Source: Planctomycetaceae bacterium
GTDB lineage: Bacteria; Planctomycetota; Planctomycetia; Planctomycetales; Planctomycetaceae
Reading direction: 5' to 3'
Assembly: GCA_028284485.1 (NCBI GenBank)
Contig: JANQRQ010000226.1
Location: 1 to 64,000 of the forward strand
Length of the DNA: 64,000 nucleotides
Positions within the stretch are counted from its first letter, which is position 1. Every line of letters starts with the position of its first letter. The notes beneath the pieces were generated by a model. That model was not told where the DNA came from, made no database searches, and saw only the letters and a program-made list of their open reading frames with translations. The position numbers and the translations under genes are program-made. This document shows positions 37,462 to 46,494 of this stretch, piece after piece.

Positions 37462-40400
37462 ATGCATCCGGATAAAGAGCAATTAGTCGCGTTTGGGTTA
37501 GGACGATTAGAACCAGACAAAGCCGACTCGATCGAGTCTCACTTGCAGGTGTGCCACGAATGTTGCGAAACCCTGCTCGACATCCAGGACGATACTTTTG
37601 TGGCTTTGGTTCGGCGAGCCCCCGACTCGGATCATATCGTCGTCGAACAACCCGTAAGCGAAAACAGTACTCCAACCGAAAGCCGGATCGAAGACGCTGT
37701 TCGAAAGAAGGACACGACCAACGAAACGATTGTCGACTCGGCCAGCGACAAGTCAACAGTCGAGCTTCCTGCGGAATTGGCCAATCATTCGCGCTACCAC
37801 GTTCTGGAATTGATCGGACACGGAGGAATGGGCGATGTGTACAAGGCCAAACATCGCGTCATGAATCGCGCGGTCGCGCTGAAAGTAATTAATCAGGATC
37901 TGGTCCGAAACTCGCAAGCCGTGGAACGATTTCGCCGCGAGGCTCAAGCAGCCGCGCGACTGTCTCATCCCAACATCGTCACCGCACACGATGCCGAACA
38001 GGCCGGCAACGTGCATTACCTCGTCATGGAATTCGTCGACGGGACGAATTTGTCCGACGTTGTTAAAGAACGCGGCCCGCTTTCCGTCTCCGAAGCATGT
38101 GACTTCATTCAACAAGCGACTGCGGGCTTGCAACACGCTGCGAACGAGGGGATGGTCCACAGAGACATCAAGCCACACAACCTCATGGTCACTGGGGATG
38201 CCAAAATCAAGATTCTTGATTTTGGTCTTGCAACGCTCGCTGACCCACTTCAAAAGCCGACCGCTGTGGATCATTCTTCGACGAATGATGGCGCAATTGC
38301 TTCGGGCAATTCCGGTTCACAATCGCTTCCAGAGAAGCAGCATCACCTCACAAGTGCCGGAACGATGATGGGGACACCCGACTACATTTCGCCGGAACAA
38401 GCGGGAGATGCTCGATCGGTCGACATTCGCTCAGATATCTACAGCCTCGGTTGCACATTGTACTTTCTGCTGACCGGCCGTCCTCCTTTTGATGAGGGTT
38501 CTGTTATGGATCGAGTGAAAGCACACGCCGAACGCAATCCGGCGCCGATCGAATCCATTCGCGCTAACGTCCCGGCTGAATTAGCGGACGTGATTCAAAA
38601 AATGATGGCCAAAGAGCCAAACGATCGATTTCAAACTCCCGTCGAGATTGCCGATGCTCTGGCGCCCTTTGTCGATCGGCACCGTAGCGATGATGGCGGC
38701 GGAACGCCTTCTGGACAACCGGCGGCCAGCACTCCCTCCCATTTGCCGCCGCTGATTCCCGTGTATGCGATTGGCTCGCTTTGTACGGTCGCGTTTGTTC
38801 TGTCGTTTGGAACGTTTCAGTCCTTGGTGCCTGATGCACCTTCGTGGCTGTTGTGGTGGTTGTCGATCGGCGGAACACTGTCGTTGCCGTATGGAGTTGC
38901 GATTCTGTTGCTGGCTGATCGAGGAGAACGACGCCAATCTTACCAGGCAGTCACGACGGCAAGCCGGCTCAGTCTATTCCCAATGAACCCCTTTTCAGTT
39001 GTGCTGTTACCGCTGGCAGTTTGGTCGGCGAGCACGTTACGCCGGCCCGAGATCCGGCAGAAGTTCGAAAGTGGCACCTTACCCAAACTCGACGAGGCTG
39101 AATCACGCCGCCGCTGGCCAATGATTGCAGCAATCGTTGCTTCCATTGTGATCGTCTTGTGGGGCGTCATCTTTATCACGACCGACCGTGGAACGCTGGA
39201 GATCGAATCGGTCGACGATTCCGTGCAAATCTTTCTCTCACGAATTACGAGCCAGGATCGCGATCAAGATTCCAACGTCACGGTCGAGACGACATTTGTC
39301 GATACGTTGACTGGTTCGGTCGTAAAAACGCTCCGGTCCGGTGAATACTTCGTGCGTCTTCAGGGAGACGACAACGACTTTGAACTCAGCCGCCAGCAGT
39401 TTGTTTTGAAACGTGGAGGTAAGGTCGTCTTGCGGGTTACACGTAAGGTATCAACCAGTGACACCGCTTCAATTCCGCAACCGGTCGCCACTTCGGAAAC
39501 AAAACAAGCGATCGAAGAATTCGTTGCAGCGGCGCGAAGTGTCACGAACGATGTCGACTGGGAATCGGTCATCCGAACACACGCGCCAATTCTAATTGCA
39601 GACTTGGAATCTGAGAGTGAGGAATTCGGCGAAACCGAGTTCGCATTGATGGCCACAGCCGGTCGCGAAATGGTCGAACTGTTTACCAAACTGCCCGATG
39701 AAGTTCTCGAAGATTTTCAACAAATCGGCTATTTGAAATGGAAGTTCGTGTCACTGGACGAAGCCCGACAGCAGTCAATGCAAGCAGCTTTAGGAAACAT
39801 CATCCGGGCCTCGAAGAATATGGGGTTCCCGCCCGGGTTGCAGGAACGTGCGCAAGAGATGCTACTCTCCGCCGACGTCGGGTATTTGCTGTTATCGATT
39901 CCCAACTCGACTGCTCAAGGCGTTTTCTGGTACGTGCAAATGCCGACCGCCCCCATACCGATGATGATGCCAATCTTCGGCACATCGGCAGATGGCACAA
40001 AAGACCTATTTTCGCGTTCGGTTTACGCGCAGCTTGGCGAACTCGAAGACAAACCATACAGCGACATCAAACCAATGCTATTCGCGGCGGACATGGAGCG
40101 GCTGCAAGGTGCTTGGCAATTTGTTCGCGGAGGTAACAAAGGTGAGCCGGTCTCACCTCGCAAGCTGGAAATTGCCGCCAATGTCTGGCTGATGAAGGAT
40201 CCCCAATCGGGTCAAACCATCGAGCGGATGACCTTCGAGATCGATCCTTCACAAACACCGAAAAAAATCACACTGACTGCCGCGGGAATGCCGCAAGCCG
40301 TCAAGGCGATATACCGATTCGAGGGGGAAGAATTACATTTCGCGGCCCCAGCCGCCCCGACCGGCGAGCGCCCGCTACAATTCGACGAATCAGGTTTCTT

Positions 40401-40941
40401 CGCCATCATGAAGCGGGAAGCCCCAATGGATCGGCAACGGATTCAAGCCGAAGATGCACTTCAAACAATGCAACAGCGTACTACGGGCGATTCACGGATT
40501 GCCTATGTCGTCTGGGCATCCGATGGCAAAGCGGCCCTGCGATTCGGGCAATGGAATGTCGTATTTACGGCGATTGATGCGGACGAGGGGCTCATTGGGA
40601 TGGGAGCCTTTCGCGTGCCGAGGCAGGGTATCGATGACAGCAAACGGACCGGAGGCGGCGCATCCTTCGGAACGGGTGGAACTGAGAATCGCCGGACAGT
40701 GAAAATCGACGACCGTATTGTCGATGGCGAGAGCACAATTTCGGTCAACGACGTGAAATTCAAGATGCTGGGGCGAGCTGAAACTCTCGATTTTGGTGAC
40801 GGGCATCACTACCAAGCCGGCGAATCAATTCTGACGATTGTTGTCGCTGCCGACGGCAAGACACGAATCCAACTCCCGAACCCGCCGTCAGGAGTGGAAA
40901 ACTCCTCTGCAACGGGGGACGCCGCACCAACGGAAAATTGA
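37462..40941 (+). CDS. Ser/Thr protein kinase with anti-sigma zinc finger and TIGR03067-like C-terminus
   Basis: 1159 residues. The start MHPDKEQLVAFGLGRLEPDK is followed by a zinc finger H27-x3-C31-x2-C34 of the anti-sigma type. The kinase domain spans about 115-400 with IGHGGMGDVYKAK, ALKV, HRDIKPHN, DFGLA and the GTPDYISPEQ activation segment. Three hydrophobic segments follow (near SLCTVAFVLSFGTFQ, WLLWWLSIGGTLSLPYG and IVASIVIVLWGVIFI). The C-terminal region contains MERLQGAWQFVRGG, the start of a TIGR03067-like domain. The preceding gene encodes an ECF sigma factor; phosphorylation could release or modify it (inference). A good ribosome site (GGAGCGGAG) precedes the ATG. Confidence 0.9.
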   Translation: MHPDKEQLVAFGLGRLEPDKADSIESHLQVCHECCETLLDIQDDTFVALVRRAPDSDHIVVEQPVSENSTPTESRIEDAVRKKDTTNETIVDSASDKSTVELPAELANHSRYHVLELIGHGGMGDVYKAKHRVMNRAVALKVINQDLVRNSQAVERFRREAQAAARLSHPNIVTAHDAEQAGNVHYLVMEFVDGTNLSDVVKERGPLSVSEACDFIQQATAGLQHAANEGMVHRDIKPHNLMVTGDAKIKILDFGLATLADPLQKPTAVDHSSTNDGAIASGNSGSQSLPEKQHHLTSAGTMMGTPDYISPEQAGDARSVDIRSDIYSLGCTLYFLLTGRPPFDEGSVMDRVKAHAERNPAPIESIRANVPAELADVIQKMMAKEPNDRFQTPVEIADALAPFVDRHRSDDGGGTPSGQPAASTPSHLPPLIPVYAIGSLCTVAFVLSFGTFQSLVPDAPSWLLWWLSIGGTLSLPYGVAILLLADRGERRQSYQAVTTASRLSLFPMNPFSVVLLPLAVWSASTLRRPEIRQKFESGTLPKLDEAESRRRWPMIAAIVASIVIVLWGVIFITTDRGTLEIESVDDSVQIFLSRITSQDRDQDSNVTVETTFVDTLTGSVVKTLRSGEYFVRLQGDDNDFELSRQQFVLKRGGKVVLRVTRKVSTSDTASIPQPVATSETKQAIEEFVAAARSVTNDVDWESVIRTHAPILIADLESESEEFGETEFALMATAGREMVELFTKLPDEVLEDFQQIGYLKWKFVSLDEARQQSMQAALGNIIRASKNMGFPPGLQERAQEMLLSADVGYLLLSIPNSTAQGVFWYVQMPTAPIPMMMPIFGTSADGTKDLFSRSVYAQLGELEDKPYSDIKPMLFAADMERLQGAWQFVRGGNKGEPVSPRKLEIAANVWLMKDPQSGQTIERMTFEIDPSQTPKKITLTAAGMPQAVKAIYRFEGEELHFAAPAAPTGERPLQFDESGFFAIMKREAPMDRQRIQAEDALQTMQQRTTGDSRIAYVVWASDGKAALRFGQWNVVFTAIDADEGLIGMGAFRVPRQGIDDSKRTGGGASFGTGGTENRRTVKIDDRIVDGESTISVNDVKFKMLGRAETLDFGDGHHYQAGESILTIVVAADGKTRIQLPNPPSGVENSSATGDAAPTEN

Positions 40942-41145
40942 GACTTCCTACGTCGCCACCCACGACGGTAGCGCAACGTTTCGCTGGAAATACCCTCTCC
41001 CAGAATTCCACTGATGACGCGAGCCATCAAAATCGGAGCAGTAGACCACTATTTATTCGAAAACAGATCTGGCGCACCAAATCAGCCAGACATCGAAAAA
41101 GAAAACAGTGTCGAAGCCACCAATCAGCGTCGCACGCCGTAGAAA

Positions 41146-42141
41146 TCACGCGACGAACCACGCATCTCCACCTAACACGTACCCACGCGACACGATGTGC
41201 GGAATAATCAACGAACGGGCGCCCTCAGCTCCAACCGCAATAACCAATGGCGTGCCATCGGCGTTCGGCATTTCCTCAGGGCCCGCGATTTGAACGCCAT
41301 GAATGGTTTCGTTGATTTTCCGCTCGTTGACGTCGTAACCATGTCGTACGGCGATGTTTTCAGCCTGCAACCAACGAAGCCAAGGCTTACCTGTTTCGCC
41401 GATGCCCCATACATCGACGCATCGAACGTCGCGCAACGGCCCTGCCCGCAAATGCAATTGGCGACAACGCATAAACGCTTCCATCGAATAGCGAGAATCG
41501 ACTCGCGTCAGCCGGTCCGGATGGTCCGACCAATCGAACAGAACTTCGTGGACCTTGCCAAATCGCATGCCCTGAGCGGCAGCACGCAACATCAAGTCGT
41601 AATCCTCTGGCAAATCGTTGCTACGAAACCCCAGTTCCCAGTACGACCGCCGCGCCAAAATTGTCGGATTCACTAACGGCAATTCAACAAATCGAAGAGC
41701 CGATATTCTCTCGACCTCAACCGTTTCTTCATTGATCCAGCGCACGTAGCGACCCATGGATGGGCTGTCATCCCGCAACTCGTTCACAATGCGGACTTGG
41801 CATCCCACGGCGTCAAGGTTCTGTTCGTTTAGCAGTTGCAGTTGTCTCTCGAGCCGCAGCGGGTACGCAAAATCGTCGGCATCCATTCGAGCAATGATCG
41901 GCGCAACGGCTAGCTCGGTCCCGGAATTTGCCGCCGCGGTGACACCACGATGCGCACATGAAACCAATCTTAAGCGTCGGTCACCGAATTGCTGGATGAT
42001 GGCAACGGTTTCATCCGTTGAGCCATCATCAACCACGATCAGTTCAATATCTCGCAACGTTTGATCGAGTATCGAGCAGATGGCTCGCGCGACCGTGTCG
42101 GCGGCATTGTAGACTGGCAAAACGACAGAGACTTTGGGCAT
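41146..42141 (-). CDS. Glycosyltransferase family 2 with extra C-terminal domain
   Basis: 331 residues from ATG 42141 (MPKVSVVLPVYNAADTV). The GT-A fold is clear: ELIVVDDGSTDETVAII, then IIARMDADDFAYPLRL with the metal-binding D-x-D, and LPEDYDLMLRAAAQG. After residue 240 an added domain of about 90 residues begins VDVWGIGETGKPWLRWLQ, with a G-x-G-x-x-G pattern and a later LVIAVGAEGARSLII, which resembles a nucleotide-binding Rossmann unit of the PglD or CoA-binding kind. The sugar donor and acceptor are unknown. It stands alone. Confidence 0.87.
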   Translation of the reverse strand: MPKVSVVLPVYNAADTVARAICSILDQTLRDIELIVVDDGSTDETVAIIQQFGDRRLRLVSCAHRGVTAAANSGTELAVAPIIARMDADDFAYPLRLERQLQLLNEQNLDAVGCQVRIVNELRDDSPSMGRYVRWINEETVEVERISALRFVELPLVNPTILARRSYWELGFRSNDLPEDYDLMLRAAAQGMRFGKVHEVLFDWSDHPDRLTRVDSRYSMEAFMRCRQLHLRAGPLRDVRCVDVWGIGETGKPWLRWLQAENIAVRHGYDVNERKINETIHGVQIAGPEEMPNADGTPLVIAVGAEGARSLIIPHIVSRGYVLGGDAWFVA

Positions 42142-42395
42142 GCACCCAAACATATCGAAACGTCATTCCGGATCCTACTTCTATAGCATCAGTTTGCCGT
42201 TGCCCATTGTCCCTCCCAGTGTAGCGAATTGCATCTGGCGACTCGGTAGGAGGTGTATCTCACCGATGCGACACGCGTTAACTCGCAACAATGCTGACAA
42301 GTGATGCACGGGAATGTTTCACTGGCCAAAGGTCAGAAACACCGTAGCCTGGGTACATCGTCCCCAAAATTTGGCTGCAAGTCATAATCACATTT

Positions 42396-42452
42396 CTGGA
42401 TTCCCGCCCCCCGCCTTTACGGGGGCAAGCTTACCGCGCGGAAATGACGATG
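42396..42452. repeat. Intergenic palindrome of the TTCCCGC...GCGGAA type
   Basis: The sequence CTGGATTCCCGCCCCCCGCC ... CGCGCGGAAATGACG is a variant of a palindrome that I recall from many bacterial genomes (a core close to GGATTCCCGC...GCGGGAATGAC). Here the loop is GC-rich and the stem imperfect. Confidence 0.55.
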
Positions 42453-42515
42453 TATGTGCCGAGTGATCTCTTCAACTTCGAAGGTTCAGACTCGATTGCC
42501 GGTTTTGCTTTAAAG

Positions 42516-42612
42516 CCCCTCACCCCCGACCCCTCTCCCGACGGGAGAGGGGAGTACCTCGTCAGAGTCGCTTGGCAGCGGGAGAGGTCGGCCGCAGGCC
42601 GGGTGAGGGTCA
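42516..42612. repeat. Intergenic nested palindrome
   Basis: An outer pair CCCTCACCC (42517-42525) and GGGTGAGGG (42601-42609) encloses a perfect 11-bp palindrome CCCCTCTCCCG-A-CGGGAGAGGGG (42530-42552) and a GGCCGCAGGCC hairpin. Sequences of this type are widespread in bacterial intergenic regions. Confidence 0.75.
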
Positions 42613-42630
42613 CGTAACGCGTTCAAAACC

Positions 42631-44091
42631 TCACTCCGCATTCTCATGATGCTCGCGCAGCTTGGTGATCAACCGGCGGGCTTCGTCCCGAACAGACGGC
42701 TCGTTAGAAATATGGCGGACTCGGGTTAACGCGGGTTCAGCCAATCGTCCCATTGCCAAAAGCGTATCCAACAACTCCGCCTGCAGCTCCACCAAATGTG
42801 GGCGATCCGGATTTGCCTGTTTCGCGTGATGGGCACTCTTACGGACAAGTTCCGCAACCTGTTGTTCTTGACTCGGAGTCATGATTTCCATCCGGCCAAC
42901 CAATACGCGAACCATCTCGTCCGGCTGCGGACTAATGTGCAGCGGCAGCAACTCATCGGTCATTGATTGTGGCACCATGTAGAACAACCGCGTTCCCTGC
43001 TCGCCAAACCATGAAGATCGCCACGTTCGGACCATGGCGCTGGCTTCTTTTTCATACAGTCCCTCGGCAATCAGGGCTTTTACAACTTCATTTGTCAGTT
43101 CATCGACGGAACGGGTCTCTTGGGGCAAACGGAGAATCGCCGATTCGCCACCAGAAAGACTCGCATGACGCAGGAACTGGATTTCCTTTCCATTCACGTT
43201 AACGAGAAATAGCGATCGAATATCTCGCTCGCCGCTATTGGTAATCGAGAATTCCTCCGATTGATTGGCCTGCACTTCGAGCGGCAAGTCAAAATTGCCC
43301 ACCCCACGATAAAAGAGGAACTTTTCGAAGTAGTCAGCCTGTGCAACGTTTCTGCTGATGTTCTCCGACGAATGTCGATACTTCATTTGCACGATCGCAG
43401 AATCGGTGTCACGCGCGTACTGATAGTGCGGCACGCCCATGGAATCGGGGACCATCGTTTGCTCCATGTGCCGACCGAATCGCCGAGCCAAGGCGGGATC
43501 TTCGACTTTCGCCTGCAAGGACGTCAGCGGAATAAGATGCAATTCGCCCCAATTCAGCGAAGAGTTTTTCAATTCCGGCACTTTGGCTGCATCCGACGCC
43601 TTCAAAGCGAAGTCATGGTATGCACTACTGAATCCGTTTGCCGCGGTGTGTTTTGGCGCCAATTCGCGAACCGGTGGGTAAAACTCGGTCAACAGCCCAT
43701 CAGGAAAATCAACACTGACGTTCACATCGCGCTCGACATCGGTATAGAAATAGGTCACCGGCGTTTCCATCCGTTGAATCGCGCGGATACTGGTTTTGGT
43801 GAACACCCAACCGGAATGCTTCACTCGGTTAAAAACAAAGTTGGGCAGGTCGTTATCAACAAGTGGGCGAAACTCCAATTTGACGCCGTCCGATCCGGAA
43901 AAGCTCGTGAACGTGCCCCATTCATGCACAATGAGCGGCGAGTCTTGAATCAGTTCGGCATCGAGTGGAATCTGCTTTTCAACGGATTGTTCCTTACTCT
44001 TCTCCCCAGATTGCAGTTGAAAAACACTCCAGCTCACAATTCCGCATGCGACCAATGTCGTCATCCAGCCCCAAGTTCTCTGTTTCACCAT
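42631..44091 (-). CDS. Uncharacterised VHEWGTFTS-family membrane-anchored protein
   Basis: 486 residues from ATG 44091; the second of two adjacent ATG codons, after the ribosome site CAGGAGAGA. A signal anchor spans residues about 9-27 (WMTTLVACGIVSWSVFQL). The mature part begins with LIVHEWGTFTSFSGSDGVKL, a block seen repeatedly in planctomycete and related proteins of unknown function. Other landmarks are a YFYTDVERDVNVSVDFPDG strand pair and the final helical region TRVRHISNEPSVRDEARRLITK. No catalytic motif is known to me. It is divergent from the next sigma operon. Confidence 0.75.
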   Translation of the reverse strand: MVKQRTWGWMTTLVACGIVSWSVFQLQSGEKSKEQSVEKQIPLDAELIQDSPLIVHEWGTFTSFSGSDGVKLEFRPLVDNDLPNFVFNRVKHSGWVFTKTSIRAIQRMETPVTYFYTDVERDVNVSVDFPDGLLTEFYPPVRELAPKHTAANGFSSAYHDFALKASDAAKVPELKNSSLNWGELHLIPLTSLQAKVEDPALARRFGRHMEQTMVPDSMGVPHYQYARDTDSAIVQMKYRHSSENISRNVAQADYFEKFLFYRGVGNFDLPLEVQANQSEEFSITNSGERDIRSLFLVNVNGKEIQFLRHASLSGGESAILRLPQETRSVDELTNEVVKALIAEGLYEKEASAMVRTWRSSWFGEQGTRLFYMVPQSMTDELLPLHISPQPDEMVRVLVGRMEIMTPSQEQQVAELVRKSAHHAKQANPDRPHLVELQAELLDTLLAMGRLAEPALTRVRHISNEPSVRDEARRLITKLREHHENAE

Positions 44092-44288
44092 CATTCTCTC
44101 CTGCAAACAGTCGCGAGATGATCAATTCCTGATGGAGAAGTAGAAACAACAGCGACAGGTGACCGGCCGAAACTGAATGATTCGGCAAAAATGTCGGAAA
44201 ATCGACGGAATCCGGTAGTCTAAGTCTGCAGCGACTGCTACTGGTTTACAGTGTGCACACACAACCGGTTGAACGAGGAGATTTCAAC

Positions 44289-44837
44289 GTGAGCGATGCG
44301 GAATTGGTCCGTCTGGCCATTGACGGACAGCGATCCGCTTATGAACAACTCGTGCGCCGCTGGGGACGACGCATCGTTGCGGTTTGCCGTGCGCGCATCG
44401 GGGTCGGGGCAGCCGAAGACCTGGCGCAGGAAACATTGCTTCGTGGCTGGCAACATTTGAACGAACTCGAACAACCCGAGAAATTCGGTGCTTGGTTGCG
44501 CGGTATCGCTGTCCGGGTCTGTTTGGACTGGTTGAAGTCAGCTGCGGCTCGAAGTCGAACCAGTCAATCCGGATTGCTCGTTCCGATCGAACAGGCGATA
44601 GCCGAAGTCGAATCACCGGATCATGATGCCGCCCGAATCGATGAACAAAAGCGAATCTTATCCGAAATCGACAATCTCCCCGAAGAACTTCGCGAAGTGA
44701 TTTTGCTGTATTATTACGACGACGTCACCTACCAAGAACTAGCCGACCTGTTAGGGGTCGCTCGGGCGACAATTAATGCGCGACTCGCCAAAGCGCGCAG
44801 CATGTTGGCGAGACGACTTTCCTCCCTCGTGAGGTGA
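44289..44837 (+). CDS. ECF-type RNA polymerase sigma factor
   Basis: Sigma-70 family protein of 182 residues. I start it at GTG 44289 because the ribosome site GAGGAG lies 8 bp before it; an in-frame GTG at 44253 is the longer alternative. Region 2 is SAYEQLVRRWGRRIVAVCRARI with AAEDLAQETLLRGWQHLNEL, and region 4 is LPEELREVILLYYYDDVTYQELADLLG with VARATINARLAKARSML. It precedes an anti-sigma gene by only 4 bp, so the two form an operon and are probably coupled. Confidence 0.92.
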   Translation: MSDAELVRLAIDGQRSAYEQLVRRWGRRIVAVCRARIGVGAAEDLAQETLLRGWQHLNELEQPEKFGAWLRGIAVRVCLDWLKSAAARSRTSQSGLLVPIEQAIAEVESPDHDAARIDEQKRILSEIDNLPEELREVILLYYYDDVTYQELADLLGVARATINARLAKARSMLARRLSSLVR

Positions 44838-44841
44838 ACCG

Positions 44842-46341
44842 ATGGACTGTGAACAAATCAAACAACAACTTTCCGAGCAAGTGGACCAACCCCTTGCCAA
44901 CGATTTGCAGGCGGCCGTCGAAGCCCATTTGGCGGAATGTGCCGAATGCCGGGCGTTTCAGGAATCGCTGCAGGCCCTCGATTCGAAACTGCATCAGGCT
45001 TTTCGAGAAGAGCGTCGACGCGCCGACAACGTGGTTGAACAATCGATCGAGAAGCTTCGCCAACAGCCGGAACAGCACACACCCCTCTTTAGTAGTGGTC
45101 GCGTTGGTTGGGGGTATCTGGCGTCGATGGCGGCCGGTTTTTTGTTGGCAGCTTTTCTGTTCGCAGCAAAACCAGAAGCCGAGAAACAACCGGCGATCGA
45201 TAACGACGACGTGACGGACGTGATAATCGATAGTGACGCCAGTCCGGCTCCAACGTCGCCGCCCATTGCTTACGTCAGCTTCGCCACGGGACCAATATCA
45301 ACCGGCCTGCCATCAACGGAATCGTCTTCTTCAACCACCGTTGGAGCCGATCAACAACGATTCGTTTTCGATGCGTGGAGAATGGGTTGCAATGCGGGTG
45401 ATGCCGTGCGCACACCGCCAGGAACATTGTGCGAGGTCGAAACCAGCGCTGGCTGTCGTATTCGAATGAATGAACAAACCGAGGTCGTCTTTCAATCGCC
45501 CGTTGATGTTGAGCTGAAGCAAGGGCAGGTCTGGTGCAGTTCACCGGATGACGCCACACTTCGAGTCGTCGCGCAAAAATCACTGTGGAGCAACAATGCC
45601 GAAACAACCAACACCGAATCTACTGAGGAAACAGTACTTCCGGTCTTTAGTTGCCCGCAAAACTCGACATTGCTGGCTTCAGGATCTTCCGCCCAGGGTC
45701 TCGAGGTTTGCGCGGCCGTGGGAACTGTCGAATTCACAGTTGCCAATCAAACCCATTCCCTGGCAACTGGCAATCGAGCCGAAGTCACCGATCAAGATGT
45801 GACCATTGCTGAAGAAACTTCGGATTTGTTGGCGGCAACCCGCTGGATGCAACCCCTATTGACCCTCAAAGGACACGGAGACGAGGAACTTACCTCACGC
45901 GTCGATGCCATGTTAGCTGGGATAGGGCGCAGTAAGTTGTCGTACCTCCACGAGCGCGAGATACGCACGTTGGGCGAGTACGGCGCACTCCCTTTACTGA
46001 ATTTCGTGCAATCGACTTCCTCAGAGAACGAGTCTGCAAGACGCCAGCGCGCCATGCGCATTCTCGCCGATGTCGCACCAGTCTGGATGGTTCCCGATCT
46101 CATTCGGTTGTTCGGCGATCCTGATCGCGCCGTGGGGAATTCTGCGGCCCTCGCGCTCGCGCGGCTCACGGGAGAACCACCCTTCGGACAGCAGAACCCA
46201 TTCCCCGAGGGCGATGCGGAGCGTACCGATCTCGCCGACCGATTCCAACGGTGGTGGGCGGAAAACGGTTCCGCCTGCCCTGTCCCGCCCGTCAAACTGG
46301 CCACAATTCCGTCGCCGATGACGTCGAAATCAAAACTTTGA
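44842..46341 (+). CDS. Zinc-finger anti-sigma factor with FecR-like and HEAT-like outer regions
   Basis: 499 residues. The cytosolic start carries the zinc anti-sigma motif H-x3-C-x2-C (AHLAECAECRAFQ, residues about 29-40). One membrane helix follows (WGYLASMAAGFLLAAFLFAA). The outer part has a FecR-like segment (RTPPGTLCEVETSAGCRIRMN, then TEVVFQSPVDVELKQGQVWC) and a C-terminal region that looks like HEAT repeats (RQRAMRILADVAPVWMVPDL, then IRLFGDPDRAVGNSAALALAR). It should sequester the sigma factor encoded immediately upstream and respond to an extracytoplasmic signal. ATG 44842 lies 4 bp after the sigma stop. Confidence 0.88.
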   Translation: MDCEQIKQQLSEQVDQPLANDLQAAVEAHLAECAECRAFQESLQALDSKLHQAFREERRRADNVVEQSIEKLRQQPEQHTPLFSSGRVGWGYLASMAAGFLLAAFLFAAKPEAEKQPAIDNDDVTDVIIDSDASPAPTSPPIAYVSFATGPISTGLPSTESSSSTTVGADQQRFVFDAWRMGCNAGDAVRTPPGTLCEVETSAGCRIRMNEQTEVVFQSPVDVELKQGQVWCSSPDDATLRVVAQKSLWSNNAETTNTESTEETVLPVFSCPQNSTLLASGSSAQGLEVCAAVGTVEFTVANQTHSLATGNRAEVTDQDVTIAEETSDLLAATRWMQPLLTLKGHGDEELTSRVDAMLAGIGRSKLSYLHEREIRTLGEYGALPLLNFVQSTSSENESARRQRAMRILADVAPVWMVPDLIRLFGDPDRAVGNSAALALARLTGEPPFGQQNPFPEGDAERTDLADRFQRWWAENGSACPVPPVKLATIPSPMTSKSKL

Positions 46342-46420
46342 CCGCCCAGTGACGCGAATGCTCCTCAGCAGCCGTCACCAGCGCTGCCTCCGCTGATCCA
46401 AAATCTCCTCGCAATTTTTA

Positions 46421-46432
46421 TGAACATGTTCA
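46421..46432. promoter_or_regulatory. TetR operator, distal copy
   Basis: Perfect 12-bp palindrome TGAACATGTTCA, followed by CTTT. It sits just upstream of the -35 box of the TetR gene. The identical palindrome recurs 49 bp downstream. Confidence 0.75.
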
Positions 46433-46440
46433 CTTTCGTC

Positions 46441-46470
46441 TTGACGCGACGGCAGCGGCGCGCATAATAT
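46441..46470 (+). promoter_or_regulatory. Promoter of the TetR-ABC1 operon
   Basis: TTGACG (46441-46446) and TAATAT (46465-46470) are separated by 18 bp. One palindrome lies just upstream of the -35 box and the second begins on the last base of the -10 box, so repressor binding would cover both elements. Confidence 0.7.
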
Positions 46471-46481
46471 GAACATGTTCA
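46470..46481. promoter_or_regulatory. TetR operator, proximal copy
   Basis: Second perfect copy of TGAACATGTTCA, overlapping the -10 box and the probable transcription start, 14 bp before the ATG of the TetR gene and just before its ribosome site (TTGGAGG). Confidence 0.8.
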
Positions 46482-46494
46482 CTTTGGAGGCCGC

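Larger units (their letters stand above)
42142..42630. other. Intergenic region with two palindromic repeats
   Basis: No gene is supported. It holds two intergenic palindromes, listed separately, in a stretch rich in C and G runs. The rest shows no open frame with protein-like composition. Confidence 0.55.

Noticed and set aside
43261-44121. Plus-strand frame of 286 codons opposite the VHEWGT-family gene
   Set aside because: It has no recognisable domain, and the minus-strand gene has a ribosome site and signal anchor.
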